Shown here: in pieces, positions 36,538 to 45,316 of the stretch
Layout: each line of letters starts with the position of its first letter
Numbering within the stretch: the stretch's first letter is position 1
From: CAVTTH01 sp963737545
GTDB lineage: Bacteria; Verrucomicrobiota; Verrucomicrobiia; Chthoniobacterales; UBA10450
Assembly (NCBI GenBank): GCA_963737545.1
Contig: CAVTTH010000005.1
Location: 186,001-250,000 of the forward strand
DNA: 64,000 bases
Direction of reading: 5' to 3'
Made by a program: the position numbers and the translations under genes
The notes under the pieces: generated by a model
Seen by the model: only the letters and a program-made list of their open reading frames with translations
Database searches by the model: none
Told to the model about the DNA's origin: nothing

Positions 36538-36940
36538 ATCATGCTGTTTGGGTCGGGCTGTGGTTTTGTATCTCAGGCAAGCGCAAGCAACAGCTGTTTT
36601 GGAAGGCTCTAAATCGCAGTTGGGAGCTTCCTGCCCGAGGTTTGCATCGAGCGTCTTGCCGCTCGATTGCTAAAGATGACGGCAGTTGCAGATCAGCACG
36701 GCTGTCGTTTTTTCTTTTGTTGCGCTGTTGCGCTGTTGCGCTGTTGCGCTGTTGCGCTGTTGGCTCTACTGCGCATAACGAATAATCTAGTTAATGGATC
36801 CATGGCACCGCAGGCAAGTCTAATTTCGATCGTGTCCCATTTGATTGCCCTCTCGTTCCCAAGTCGCGTTCGAGGACTCGGTAGCGGATGCCCATAGCGA
36901 AGTTGCTGGTCGCGAGGCGCAGCAGGATTACATTACCTGT
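36538..36940. other. 403-base gene-poor stretch with an 8-base tandem repeat
   Basis: No convincing gene is present between the PEP-CTERM protein and the methyltransferase. Plus-strand ORFs here are repeat-driven (LLRCCAVALLRC). The notable content is the TGTTGCGC tandem repeat at 36718-36762 and the divergently placed upstream region of the PEP-CTERM gene. Promoters for the minus-strand PEP-CTERM gene should lie just right of 36537. No clear -35/-10 was assigned. Confidence 0.6.
36718..36762. repeat. Tandem repeat (TGTTGCGC)x5 plus partial
   Basis: Five exact copies of the 8-base unit TGTTGCGC from 36718 to 36757 and a partial sixth copy TGTTG. An 8-base unit is not a multiple of three, so length changes would shift any reading frame. 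This is likely a slippage-prone, variable-number site. It lies upstream of the minus-strand PEP-CTERM gene start and about 180 bases beyond the methyltransferase stop at 36941. Confidence 0.9.
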
Positions 36941-37624
36941 CTAGCTGCTCTTCTTTAGCGCAAAGCCAAGATAGCCCCAGCGTCCCCATTCATAATGCGA
37001 TGTCCGTTCTGAATCGATCAATCCAGTTCTTTTGTCATGCGAGTACGTTCCGGCGATAAACTCCGGAAAGGCCGCGTTGAAATGGACATCGTGGGACACG
37101 AGCAAACCGCCATCCGGCAAGCGGCGCCAAAATTCCCGAAACTCCCACCGCATATGCCGGTACCGATGCGAACTGTCATGCAGGAACATGTCGATCGAGG
37201 CGGGAAGTTCACCGCGCTTGACAAGATCTTCCACTCTCCCGTTGAGAGGATTGAATTGCGGGCGCAATTCATCAGGGATCAAGATTCCGTGATCGCCCTC
37301 CTTGCTCATCTCGATGCTATACAACTTTGTATCCGTTAGGCCGGCGTCGGCCAGCGCTTTCAGAATAAAAGCGGACGACATCCCGACGAACCCGCCGGTC
37401 TCGACGATGACGCTCGGGCGACGCCAGCGGGTCAATCCATAGAGCGTCGCGCAATCCAGCTCTCCCATCAGCCCGTCAACGCCGCTCGCATCGCGCCGGC
37501 GCGCCATTTCGGCCATGAAGCTGCTCTTTCGAATTTCATCGGCGAAGCGAGCGACTGCGTCCCAAACGCCGTAAAAAGGCATCGGCAACGGATTAGCCGG
37601 ATCGGTTCTTTTCCTCTTATTCAA
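36941..37624 (-). CDS. Methyltransferase-like protein (class I, Methyltransf_24 type)
   Basis: In the 227-residue protein, the core has VIVETGGFVGMSSAFILKALADAG (motif I-like), an IEMSKEGD acidic strand, IDMFLHDSSHRYRHM (the DSSH-type motif of this family) and DGGLLVSHDVHFN. No clear N-terminal membrane segment. Family members methylate small or glycan substrates, often next to glycan genes; the GT4 and gmd genes here would fit. GTTAGGC occurs inside the gene at 37335. Confidence 0.75.
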   Translation of the reverse strand: MNKRKRTDPANPLPMPFYGVWDAVARFADEIRKSSFMAEMARRRDASGVDGLMGELDCATLYGLTRWRRPSVIVETGGFVGMSSAFILKALADAGLTDTKLYSIEMSKEGDHGILIPDELRPQFNPLNGRVEDLVKRGELPASIDMFLHDSSHRYRHMRWEFREFWRRLPDGGLLVSHDVHFNAAFPEFIAGTYSHDKRTGLIDSERTSHYEWGRWGYLGFALKKSS

Positions 37625-37780
37625 AATCAGCGAACTCTATGGAGGTTGCGCGCCGGGCGCAATGTGATGCGGGCCCGCTGTTCGCCGCGCGACCTGATCG
37701 TTGAACCGGAAAGAATTGTGTAACGCCATCAGAAAATTTTCTTTCTGCCAAGTCATCGTTGATCTGTTAATTTCCGAACG

Positions 37781-39328
37781 ATGAGCCAGGTGAGTGATCA
37801 AACGAATTCGAATCCGCTGCGCGAAGGACTGACTGCCCGGACGGTTCCCGATCCGTGCACCGTAGTCATCTTCGGGGCGACGGGGGACCTTACCCATCGC
37901 AAGCTGATTCCCGCGCTTTACAACATCGCAGCCGATGGAGAATTGCCGCCCGGCGTGACTGTCGTCGGCTTCGCGCGACGCCCGAAAACCGATCAGGAAT
38001 TTCGAAGCGATCTCGAGGAAGCCGCGCGGAAATATTCGCGGCAGGAAGTGCGCGACGATCTCTGGAAAACTTTCGCTGACTCCATTTTTTATCACCAGAG
38101 CGAGTTCGCCGATGCCGCCGGCTACAAGAGTCTGTCCGAGCGCCTGGACAAAATCGATCAGGAACGCGGGACCCGCGGCAACCGGCTTTTTTACTTTGCC
38201 GTGTCGCCCGAACAATTCGAACCAATCCTGAAGCACTTGAAGGAATCGGGCTTGAACGAGGCCCGCAAGGGAAGTTGGGCGCGTGTCGTGGTGGAGAAGC
38301 CATTCGGAACGGATCTGGCCTCGGCCCAGGAATTGAATCGCGTCGTAAAAAACGCCTTTTCCGAAGAACAGACTTATCGGATCGATCACTTTCTCGGCAA
38401 AGAGACAGCGCAGAACATCCTCGTTCTGCGATTCGCCAATGCGATTTTCGAACCGCTCTGGAATCATCGTTACATCGATCACCTCCAAATCACCGCGGCG
38501 GAAACGCTCGGAGTGGAGGGCCGCGCCGGTTATTACGATGACGCCGGGGCGTTGCGCGACATGGTGCAAAATCATCTGCTCCAACTTCTTTGTCTGGTCG
38601 CGATGGAGCCTCCGACCGATCTCAGCGCCGACAGTATCCGCGATGAAAAAGTAAAGGTGGTGCGCTCGCTCCGCCACATGGACCCGGAAGAAGTCGCGCG
38701 CGATGTCGTTCGCGGACAATACGAAAAAGGCGCCATTACTGGGAAGCCGGTTCCCGGTTATCTTGAAGAAGACAAGGTCAGGCCGAATTCAACCACGGAA
38801 ACCTACGCCGCCCTGCGCGTTCTGGTGGATAACTGGCGTTGGGCAGATGTTCCGTTTTACGTGCGCGTCGGGAAACGGCTGCCGAAATCCGGAACAGAAA
38901 TTTCGGTCCATTTCAAAAAGGCGCCGCTCGTTCTTTTCAATAAAGAATCGATCGCGCTCGACCAAAACGTGCTCGTCATTCGCATCCAGCCCGACGAAGG
39001 AATTTCGCTGCGGATGCAGGCAAAAATTCCCGGCATCAGTCTCCGGATTGAGCCGGTGAAAATGGATTTTCACTATGGGACGTCATTCGGCAAGGCGAGT
39101 CCGGAAGCATACGAACGGCTGCTCCTCGACGCGATGGGCGGCGACGCCACTCTTTTCGCGAGGCGCGACGAAGTGGAGCATGCCTGGAGATTTATCGACC
39201 CGATCGAGGAAGCATGGGCGGCGAAGATAAACGCGCCGCCGCTTTGCCACTATCCGGCAGGTTCCTGGGGACCGGAGGAAGCGGATGATCTTCTCGCACG
39301 CGATGGTCGCGCGTGGCGCAGACTGTAG
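37781..39328 (+). CDS. zwf: Glucose-6-phosphate 1-dehydrogenase
   Basis: The 515-residue protein has the nucleotide-binding VIFGATGDLTHRKLIPALY, the catalytic RIDHFLGKE (His ~202) and EKPFGTDLASAQELN, as in all Zwf enzymes. It oxidises glucose-6-phosphate to 6-phosphogluconolactone, producing NADPH at the head of the oxidative pentose-phosphate pathway. It is followed, with only six bases in between, by opcA, whose GGAGG site overlaps the zwf stop, so the two are co-translated. Confidence 0.96.
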   Translation: MSQVSDQTNSNPLREGLTARTVPDPCTVVIFGATGDLTHRKLIPALYNIAADGELPPGVTVVGFARRPKTDQEFRSDLEEAARKYSRQEVRDDLWKTFADSIFYHQSEFADAAGYKSLSERLDKIDQERGTRGNRLFYFAVSPEQFEPILKHLKESGLNEARKGSWARVVVEKPFGTDLASAQELNRVVKNAFSEEQTYRIDHFLGKETAQNILVLRFANAIFEPLWNHRYIDHLQITAAETLGVEGRAGYYDDAGALRDMVQNHLLQLLCLVAMEPPTDLSADSIRDEKVKVVRSLRHMDPEEVARDVVRGQYEKGAITGKPVPGYLEEDKVRPNSTTETYAALRVLVDNWRWADVPFYVRVGKRLPKSGTEISVHFKKAPLVLFNKESIALDQNVLVIRIQPDEGISLRMQAKIPGISLRIEPVKMDFHYGTSFGKASPEAYERLLLDAMGGDATLFARRDEVEHAWRFIDPIEEAWAAKINAPPLCHYPAGSWGPEEADDLLARDGRAWRRL

Positions 39329-39334
39329 GAGGCG

Positions 39335-40414
39335 ATGATCGCGACGGAAATTCCGGATGGTGCGCCGGCTCGAACTTTCGCTCCGGGGATGCCGGTCGAG
39401 ATCGGCAAGATCGATCGGGAACTCAAGAAACTATGGGAAGTGAGCGAAGGCGCGATGACGCGCGCGTCTCTCATTAATCTCGCAGTCTACAGCGAAGCTC
39501 CGGAATCGCTGGCCGCGAACACACAGCTCATTTCCCGAATCACCCAAGACCACGCATGTCGCGCGATCGTGATCGGTGCGAATCCCAGCGCCTCTGAAGA
39601 TGGTGTTGCGGCGTGGATCAGCGCGCACTGCCACGTCGGTCGTGCGGGCAGCAAACAAATTTGCTCCGAGCAAATTTCTTTTCGGCTCGAAGGCTCGTTC
39701 ACCAATTTTCTCCCGAGCATCGTCTTTTCCCATCTCGATTCCGATCTCCCCTTTTATCTGTGGTGGCAGAGCGACTTTCATGACCCGATGGATCCACAAC
39801 TTTGGGCATGGGTTGATCGCCTGATTTACGACAGCCAGGCTTGGAAGGACTTCGGTGCGCAGATGCGCTCGATCGAGACTGCGCAGACGGAAGCCAGGGA
39901 GCGCATTGTGTTGTGCGATCTAAATTGGACGCGGCTGGTTCACATTCGTCTCGCCCTCGCCCAGTTCTTCGACCATCCGTCCACCCAGCATCACCTCAGT
40001 GAGATCGATCGAGTGCAGATCGACTTCGGTCCCGGCTTCAAGTCCACAGCTGCTTTGCTGGCGGGCTGGCTGGCGGCGCAGTTGAAATGGCAGCTTCAGG
40101 AAAGGAATGGCGATGGCGCGCTTCAGTTCGTCGATCCGTCGAATCGCCGCATCGCTTTAGAATTGAGTGAGAAATCTGGTCAATCGATCGGGCGAATCTT
40201 TTTGCTCAGCAGGAAGATGGGTTTTTCAGTTTCGCATCCGACGGGCTCGGACCTGTTGGCAGTTTCCCACGGAAAACGCAACGAGAAAGGCGCCTGTCAA
40301 TTGATCCCAGCCGGCAGCGACGATCCTGTGGCTTTGATGAGCGAAGAATTGAGGCGCGGCGGATCAAAACGAGTTTATCTGCGGGCGATCGAATGCGTCC
40401 GCGATCTGCTGTAG
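39335..40414 (+). CDS. opcA: Glucose-6-phosphate dehydrogenase assembly protein OpcA
   Basis: The 359-residue protein reads as a typical OpcA: ELKKLWEVSEGAMTRASLINLAVYSE at the start, and DLPFYLWWQSDFHDPMDP in the middle. RLVHIRLALAQFFDHP and the C-terminal GKRNEKGACQLIPAG follow. OpcA assembles or redox-activates glucose-6-phosphate dehydrogenase in cyanobacteria and actinobacteria. Strict neighbourhood with zwf supports the call. Its presence outside those phyla is a useful lineage marker. Confidence 0.9.
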   Translation: MIATEIPDGAPARTFAPGMPVEIGKIDRELKKLWEVSEGAMTRASLINLAVYSEAPESLAANTQLISRITQDHACRAIVIGANPSASEDGVAAWISAHCHVGRAGSKQICSEQISFRLEGSFTNFLPSIVFSHLDSDLPFYLWWQSDFHDPMDPQLWAWVDRLIYDSQAWKDFGAQMRSIETAQTEARERIVLCDLNWTRLVHIRLALAQFFDHPSTQHHLSEIDRVQIDFGPGFKSTAALLAGWLAAQLKWQLQERNGDGALQFVDPSNRRIALELSEKSGQSIGRIFLLSRKMGFSVSHPTGSDLLAVSHGKRNEKGACQLIPAGSDDPVALMSEELRRGGSKRVYLRAIECVRDLL

Positions 40415-40496
40415 TCGCTCCGCGGTGCGGAACGGAATTGTGCCAATGATGTTTGAAGGGCTGTCGCCGTCCACAGGGCGGCGGCTACAGAACGCA

Positions 40497-41687
40497 TTAC
40501 AGAAGGCCTCGGAAAAGATCCATGAGCGAACTCACGCTCGCCTCGATCGAGAAAATTTCTCTGGCACGCTTTCGACCGCTCTCGCCGAATCGTCGGGCCA
40601 GCTCCTTGTCGCGAATGATTTTTTCAAGGGCATTCGCGAGCGCCCCCGCATCGCCTGGCGGAACCAAAAGTCCGCTTACCTCATTCATCACCATCTCGGG
40701 TATGCCGGCGATCGGCGTGGAGACGACCGGCAGCGCTGCCGCCATTGCTTCGACAATTGCGGTGGGCAGATTGTCCATTCCCCCGCCCTGCTCGACGACG
40801 CAGGGCAAACAAAAAACTGTCGCGACCGAAAGTCGCTCCACAATTTCCCCCTGCGTTTGCGGTCCAACCAGACTAACGAGTGATTCTAATCCACTCTCGC
40901 AAATCTGCATCAGAAGCACGTCTTTCAGCGGTCCGTCGCCAATGATTTCGCACCGAACATTGACGCCGCCTTCTTTCAATTTCCGGCAAGCTTCGATCAA
41001 ATGCGCGAAGCCTTTCTTTTCGACTAATCGGCCGATCGAAATAATCAGCGGGACCACAGCGTCGGAGCGGGCCTCACGAAATCGCGAGAGATCGATGCCG
41101 TTGTAAATTCGGAAGACCTTCTTCGAATCCTGCGGGAATCGAGTCTGCAATAGTCTCGTCGAATAATCCGACACGGCCACCACGGCGCTGGCCGAGTCAA
41201 TCAGCTTGTCGAGACCAACAGTGAAAGGACGCGGGGCGAAAATATCGTTCGCGTGCGCGGTGAAGCTGTAACCAATCTCAAAGAATCGTTTGATCCAGAA
41301 GGCGGTTCGAGCGGCCATCCCGGCGAAATGCGCATGGACGTGGCGAAGATTGGCCTGCTTCAGTCGGATACCGATGTAAACGGCCTGGAACAAACGCAAG
41401 AAATCGCGCTGACGCCCCCAGCTCTCGATCTCACGAGAAACCGCTTTGGAGAGCGGGCCTTTCTGCACCGCCTTTTCAACTTCGGCACGCAGCTGTGCTT
41501 CATCAGGGAGGTAGTGAACCTTCTCGATGAGCTGCTGGTCCCAGTCCCGGGCGGACTCATTTTCAGGTGGACGAATGGAAAAAATCGTCAGTGCCGCGCC
41601 CTGGCGTTGAAGCTCAACGACCTCGCGATAGCAGAACGTCTGAACGTAAGACGGGAAACGTTCGAAGAGGTAGGCGATCTCGGTCAT
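40497..41687 (-). CDS. Family 4 glycosyltransferase (GT-B fold)
   Basis: The 396-residue protein has MTEIAYLFERFPSYVQTFCYREV, HVHAHFAGMAARTAFW and NGIDLSRFRE. The donor-binding half has PLIISIGRLVEKKGFAHLIEAC and LPTAIVEAMAAALPVVSTPIAGIPEMV, with the EX7E motif of GT4 enzymes. It probably adds a sugar from a nucleotide-sugar donor in surface-glycan assembly. Convergent to opcA. Confidence 0.9.
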   Translation of the reverse strand: MTEIAYLFERFPSYVQTFCYREVVELQRQGAALTIFSIRPPENESARDWDQQLIEKVHYLPDEAQLRAEVEKAVQKGPLSKAVSREIESWGRQRDFLRLFQAVYIGIRLKQANLRHVHAHFAGMAARTAFWIKRFFEIGYSFTAHANDIFAPRPFTVGLDKLIDSASAVVAVSDYSTRLLQTRFPQDSKKVFRIYNGIDLSRFREARSDAVVPLIISIGRLVEKKGFAHLIEACRKLKEGGVNVRCEIIGDGPLKDVLLMQICESGLESLVSLVGPQTQGEIVERLSVATVFCLPCVVEQGGGMDNLPTAIVEAMAAALPVVSTPIAGIPEMVMNEVSGLLVPPGDAGALANALEKIIRDKELARRFGESGRKRAREIFSIEASVSSLMDLFRGLL

Positions 41688-41811
41688 CAGGACGACTTAA
41701 CGGGCGGAACCTCCGGTTGCAAAGGCCGGACACCTGATTTCGTCACAATTTTCTCCCAAAGAGCACTTAGCGACAGCCGCCCGCACGGCTTTTGCTCTAC
41801 AGAAACGAACC

Positions 41812-42852
41812 GTGGATCGCGATTTCTTTACCTTTTGCACGTCGCTTAAGCCAATCGAATTGAAGGCCATAGGCGAACTCTCGCAGGTCCTGCGTTTGTC
41901 CGAAGCAGAGGTCGTCTATTCGCCCGGCGCCCCGAGCGACGCTCTTTACATCATCAATCGGGGTGTCGTCGAAGTGGATTACTCCGGGGTGACCCCCAGT
42001 CAGGCAAGCACTTACCTATCGCGCGGCGACATGTTTGGCGACTTGGAAGCCATCACCGGCCAACCTCGCAGCCACCTCGTCCGCACGCGGGAACCGGTGA
42101 GCCTCCAGGCTTTCCAGAGCAGTGATTTCCCCGAGCTGGTTCGTCGCGTGCCGACGTTCTTCAAGTATCTTTGCGAACGACTCGCCTTTCGATTGCTCAA
42201 AAGGCAAGACGTCGTGCCGCCGCTTTCCCAGAGCCATTGCCTGGAGCTCAGCGGAAGTCTGTCAAACTTCGACCTGACCACGATTTATCAAACCATCACC
42301 CACTCCGCGCAAACCGGCGAACTGCGGATCAAGGATGATCACGACGCCGTAGTTTCTGCCTTTTTCTTCGAAGAAGGCCAGCCGCGGCGTGGAAAGTTCC
42401 AGCACCTCTGTGGTGAAGAGGCATTCTGGCAACTATTTCTGAAAGAATCGCTCGAAGGCACGTTTTCGTTTTCCTCGGGAACGCGGTCGGCGCCCAGCAC
42501 CCTGACTGGCGGAGAACTCGATCGTCACCCGGCCGATCTTCTGATCAATGCTTTGCAGCATCGCGACGAGCACCACGTTCTTCGGCAGCAAATGGGCGAC
42601 AACACGACCGTGGTTTTGCGACAGAAACTTAACTTCGCGTGGCCGACAAACGCGCCAGCCGATCTCGAACATCTGGCCCAGCAAGTCTGGCAAATAGCGT
42701 ACAGCGCACCGATCACCTTGTTAGGCCTGTATGAAAGGTGCTCGGTTTGCGAACTGAAGATTTATCAGATTGTAAGCACGCTCGTTCGATCGGAACACTT
42801 TGGTTTAGCCCCGCGGGAGGGTCCCAAAACTGCTTTCTCCATGGTTGCCTGA
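41812..42852 (+). CDS. cNMP-binding/DUF4388 (PATAN) regulator
   Basis: In the 346-residue protein, the first ~130 residues form a cNMP-binding barrel (EAEVVYSPGAPSDALYIINRGVVEVDYSG; RGDMFGDLEAITGQPRSHLV). A DUF4388/PATAN-like module follows (LSGSLSNFDLTTIYQTITHSAQTGELRIKDD ... FFEEGQPRRGKFQHLCGEEAFWQLF), then a helical tail. DUF4388 domains occur in gliding, polarity and two-component adaptor proteins. No DNA-binding domain is visible. The next gene, a lipoprotein, begins two bases after its stop. Confidence 0.8.
   Translation: MDRDFFTFCTSLKPIELKAIGELSQVLRLSEAEVVYSPGAPSDALYIINRGVVEVDYSGVTPSQASTYLSRGDMFGDLEAITGQPRSHLVRTREPVSLQAFQSSDFPELVRRVPTFFKYLCERLAFRLLKRQDVVPPLSQSHCLELSGSLSNFDLTTIYQTITHSAQTGELRIKDDHDAVVSAFFFEEGQPRRGKFQHLCGEEAFWQLFLKESLEGTFSFSSGTRSAPSTLTGGELDRHPADLLINALQHRDEHHVLRQQMGDNTTVVLRQKLNFAWPTNAPADLEHLAQQVWQIAYSAPITLLGLYERCSVCELKIYQIVSTLVRSEHFGLAPREGPKTAFSMVA
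42720..42726 (+). repeat. GTTAGGC motif inside the cNMP/DUF4388 gene
   Basis: A copy of the recurrent word within coding sequence. Listed for completeness of the motif count. Confidence 0.2.
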
Positions 42853-42854
42853 TT

Positions 42855-43124
42855 ATGTATATGAGCAAACTAGCGCTTTGTTTTCTGCTTCTCGCCGCAT
42901 TGAGCGGTTGTTCCATGCTGACGAAAGAAGGAAGGCAACAGCGCTCCTACGAGCATTACGTTCGGAAATCGAGTAGCACGCGGGTGAAGCAGGCGGTGAA
43001 ATTTCGCATGAGCAAGAGTGATATGCCGCTTCGACAAGTCCCGTCTGAGCCCAAAATCACTACCAACGTCTCGGAAGGACCACAATCCGTCACGAGTGGC
43101 AACGACGCTGTGTCGGACCAGTAG
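42855..43124 (+). CDS. Small lipoprotein
   Basis: The 89-residue product starts MYMSKLALCFLLLAALSGCSML, a lipoprotein signal with the LSGC lipobox. The mature part is short, charged and probably unstructured (KEGRQQRSYEHYVRKSSSTR...). It begins two bases after the DUF4388 gene stop and is likely co-transcribed. Function unknown; a small cell-envelope lipoprotein. Confidence 0.7.
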   Translation: MYMSKLALCFLLLAALSGCSMLTKEGRQQRSYEHYVRKSSSTRVKQAVKFRMSKSDMPLRQVPSEPKITTNVSEGPQSVTSGNDAVSDQ

Positions 43125-43135
43125 CCGGTTAATTC

Positions 43136-43142
43136 GTTAGGC
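43136..43142 (+). repeat. GTTAGGC motif after the lipoprotein gene
   Basis: Found in GGTTAATTCGTTAGGCC, which resembles the right half of the attC-like sequence at 2666-2685 (TTAATTCTTCGTTAGGC). It lies 11 bases after the lipoprotein stop, at the end of the convergent thioesterase gene. No R'' partner was seen. Confidence 0.35.
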
Positions 43143-43529
43143 CGGATCGCGCTGAACCGGAATCGGTCGGCCATTATCGTCAACCGCAACGTAAGTAAAG
43201 ACCCCGCGGGTCACGCGGATGTGTTCTCCGTGCCGGTTGCGATGCACCCAAACTTCCACCGGAATCGTCATCGACGTTCGACCGACGCGTTCCACCCAGG
43301 CATAGCAATCAACCGTATCTCCCACCCAGACCGGTTGCAGAAACGACATCGCTTCCATTGCCACCGTAACGACCCGGGCCTTCGCAGTTTTCCCGGCCAG
43401 AATCCCGCTCCCCAGATCCATCTGCGACATGAGCCAACCGCCGAAAATATCGCCGCTCGGATTCGTATCCTTCGGCATCGCGATGGTCCGAATGACCAAT
43501 TCGCCCTTCGGCTTGTCGTTGTCGCTCAT
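43137..43529 (-). CDS. YciA-like acyl-CoA thioesterase
   Basis: The 130-residue single hotdog-fold protein has IRTIAMPKDTNPSGDIFGGWLMSQMD, the hallmark of the YciA/ACOT family, with catalytic Asp and Asn/Gly residues. It hydrolyses acyl-CoAs to maintain CoA pools and lipid metabolism. It is on the same strand as queA, 15 bases downstream, so the two form an operon. The C-terminus GRPIPVQRDPA is typical. Confidence 0.88.
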   Translation of the reverse strand: MSDNDKPKGELVIRTIAMPKDTNPSGDIFGGWLMSQMDLGSGILAGKTAKARVVTVAMEAMSFLQPVWVGDTVDCYAWVERVGRTSMTIPVEVWVHRNRHGEHIRVTRGVFTYVAVDDNGRPIPVQRDPA

Positions 43530-43544
43530 CCGGGAAGCTGCCGT

Positions 43545-44525
43545 TCAGAGGATCAACATGCAATCGCCGTAACTGAAAAAACGATATTTTCTGCGAATGG
43601 CTTCGGCGTAGGCACTCAGAATGAAATCGCGTCCGGCAAACGCGCTCACCAGTATGAGCAGCGTCGATCGCGGGAGATGAAAATTCGTGAGCAAAACATC
43701 GACCGATCTGAATTCGTGCGGCGGGCGAATGAAAATATCGGTCTCACCCTTCTGCTCCACCAGGAGACGGCCTTCGCGCCGGGCTGACTCGAGGACCCGA
43801 ACAGTTGTTGTTCCGACCGCGAGAATTCGCCGGGCATCATTGCTGAGATTGGCTGCGCTTGCGGAAATCGAAAAGCGTTCGGCATGCATCCGATGATCGC
43901 GAAGGTCTTCCGAGTGCACCGGTCGAAACGTCCCGGTTCCGATATGAAGCGTCACGAAAGCGTGCGGGATCCTGTTCAGCATTTCCGGCGTGAAATGCAA
44001 GCCAGCGGTCGGCGCCGCGAGCGCTCCCGGAACTTGTGCGAAAACCGTTTGATAACGTGTTTCGTCCTCCGCATCGCTTTGCCGCCCCACATAAGGCGGC
44101 AGCGGGAGAAGACCTCCCGCTTGCAGATCGATCTCGCGGTCGAGTTGAATGATTCGTTCTCCGTCGGGGAGAATCGCCTCCACGCGAGCGATGCTGCCCG
44201 CGAGTTGTACTGCGCTCCCGGTCTTCATCTTCCGTCCCGGTTTCACCAGACATTTCCAGCGTCCAGCATCGATTTTCTCCAGGAAAAGAAATTCCACCTT
44301 GCCGTCGTCTGAAAATCTTCGTGCCGGAAGAACACGAGTGTTGTTCAGAACTACCAGATCGCCGGATCGAAGATAACTCTCGAAGTCCGCAAACATCCGA
44401 TGCTCGACGCGTTGATCTCTTCGATGCACGACCATCATTCGCGAATCTTCCCGGCGTGAGAGCGGACGATGGGCAATGAGATGCTCCGGCAGCGCGTAAT
44501 CGTAATCTGAAAGCCGTGCGCTCAT
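43545..44525 (-). CDS. queA: S-adenosylmethionine:tRNA ribosyltransferase-isomerase
   Basis: The 326-residue protein has the conserved DYDYALPEHLIAHRPL start, DLVVLNNTRVLPARRF, and GALAAPTAGLHFTPE with a later FHLPRSTLLILVSAFAGRD. This enzyme makes epoxyqueuosine in tRNA from preQ1-tRNA using SAM. It overlaps the upstream opposite-strand UDG gene only if that gene starts at its alternative GTG. The stop lies 15 bases upstream of the thioesterase start. Confidence 0.96.
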   Translation of the reverse strand: MSARLSDYDYALPEHLIAHRPLSRREDSRMMVVHRRDQRVEHRMFADFESYLRSGDLVVLNNTRVLPARRFSDDGKVEFLFLEKIDAGRWKCLVKPGRKMKTGSAVQLAGSIARVEAILPDGERIIQLDREIDLQAGGLLPLPPYVGRQSDAEDETRYQTVFAQVPGALAAPTAGLHFTPEMLNRIPHAFVTLHIGTGTFRPVHSEDLRDHRMHAERFSISASAANLSNDARRILAVGTTTVRVLESARREGRLLVEQKGETDIFIRPPHEFRSVDVLLTNFHLPRSTLLILVSAFAGRDFILSAYAEAIRRKYRFFSYGDCMLIL

Positions 44526-44581
44526 CGCCGCACACCATCAAAGGGGTTGCCGTGCTGCGCAAAAATTCCGAAGATATATTG

Positions 44582-45316
44582 ATGGCGTTTCAACCGGCAC
44601 TCGATTTGGTCTTGTCCGCCCTTGAGAAAATTCGTCAGAGCAACGACCGCCTGCCGGCGGCCTCGACCCGCGTTATCGCTCACCTCCGTTGCGCGGTTCC
44701 CGGCAAAGGAGATCTGCTCGCGCCAATTCGCGAGCGCGTCAGTGTTTGTCAAAAATGCCCGCACCTTGCCCGCTCCCGTACCCAGACTGTTTTCGGCGTC
44801 GGAAATCCCAACGCGGAGTTGATGTTCATCGGCGAGGCGCCCGGTGCCGATGAAGATGCGCGCGGCGAACCTTTCGTTGGCCGCGCCGGACAACTGCTGA
44901 CGAGAATCATCAAAGCGATGGGTTTCGCCCGCGAGGAAGTTTATATTGCGAATGTCTTGAAGTGCCGCCCCGACACACCGGGGAGGGCGTCGGGCAATCG
45001 TCCGCCAACACCGGCGGAAATGCAGACCTGTTTGCCTTATCTCGCAGAGCAGATCGAAATCATTCAACCGAAAGTGCTGGTCGCGCTCGGAGCGACCGCG
45101 GTCGAAGGGTTGCTCGGGTTTCGCGGAACGATGCGCGAACTACGCGGCCGCTGGCATTCCTACGAAAACACACCGCTGATGATTACCTATCACCCGTCGT
45201 ACCTGTTGCGAAATCAAGCCCCTTCCGAAAAACGGAAAGTTTGGGAAGATATGCTGCAAGTTCTGGAACGGTTGGAACGCCCGATTAGTGAGAAGCAGCG
45301 GAATTATTTTTTGTGA
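44582..45316 (+). CDS. Type 4 uracil-DNA glycosylase (Fe-S)
   Basis: The 244-residue protein has four cysteines in the type 4 UDG pattern (VCQKCPHL and later VLKCRPDTPG...TCLPYL), coordinating a 4Fe-4S cluster. The catalytic GEAPGADEDARGEPFVG and the HPSYLLR motif are present. It removes uracil from DNA. The ATG at 44582 is used; an upstream GTG at 44516 would overlap queA and is less likely. It overlaps the convergent squalene synthase gene by 13 bases. Confidence 0.93.
   Translation: MAFQPALDLVLSALEKIRQSNDRLPAASTRVIAHLRCAVPGKGDLLAPIRERVSVCQKCPHLARSRTQTVFGVGNPNAELMFIGEAPGADEDARGEPFVGRAGQLLTRIIKAMGFAREEVYIANVLKCRPDTPGRASGNRPPTPAEMQTCLPYLAEQIEIIQPKVLVALGATAVEGLLGFRGTMRELRGRWHSYENTPLMITYHPSYLLRNQAPSEKRKVWEDMLQVLERLERPISEKQRNYFL

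Noticed and set aside
36528..36897. Plus-strand ORFs over the tandem repeat
   Set aside because: The translation consists of repeated CAVALLRC units from the 8-base repeat, with no start signal.
37637..38719. Minus-strand 360-codon ORF opposite zwf
   Set aside because: Shadow of zwf; no motif, and it ends within the promoter region of zwf.
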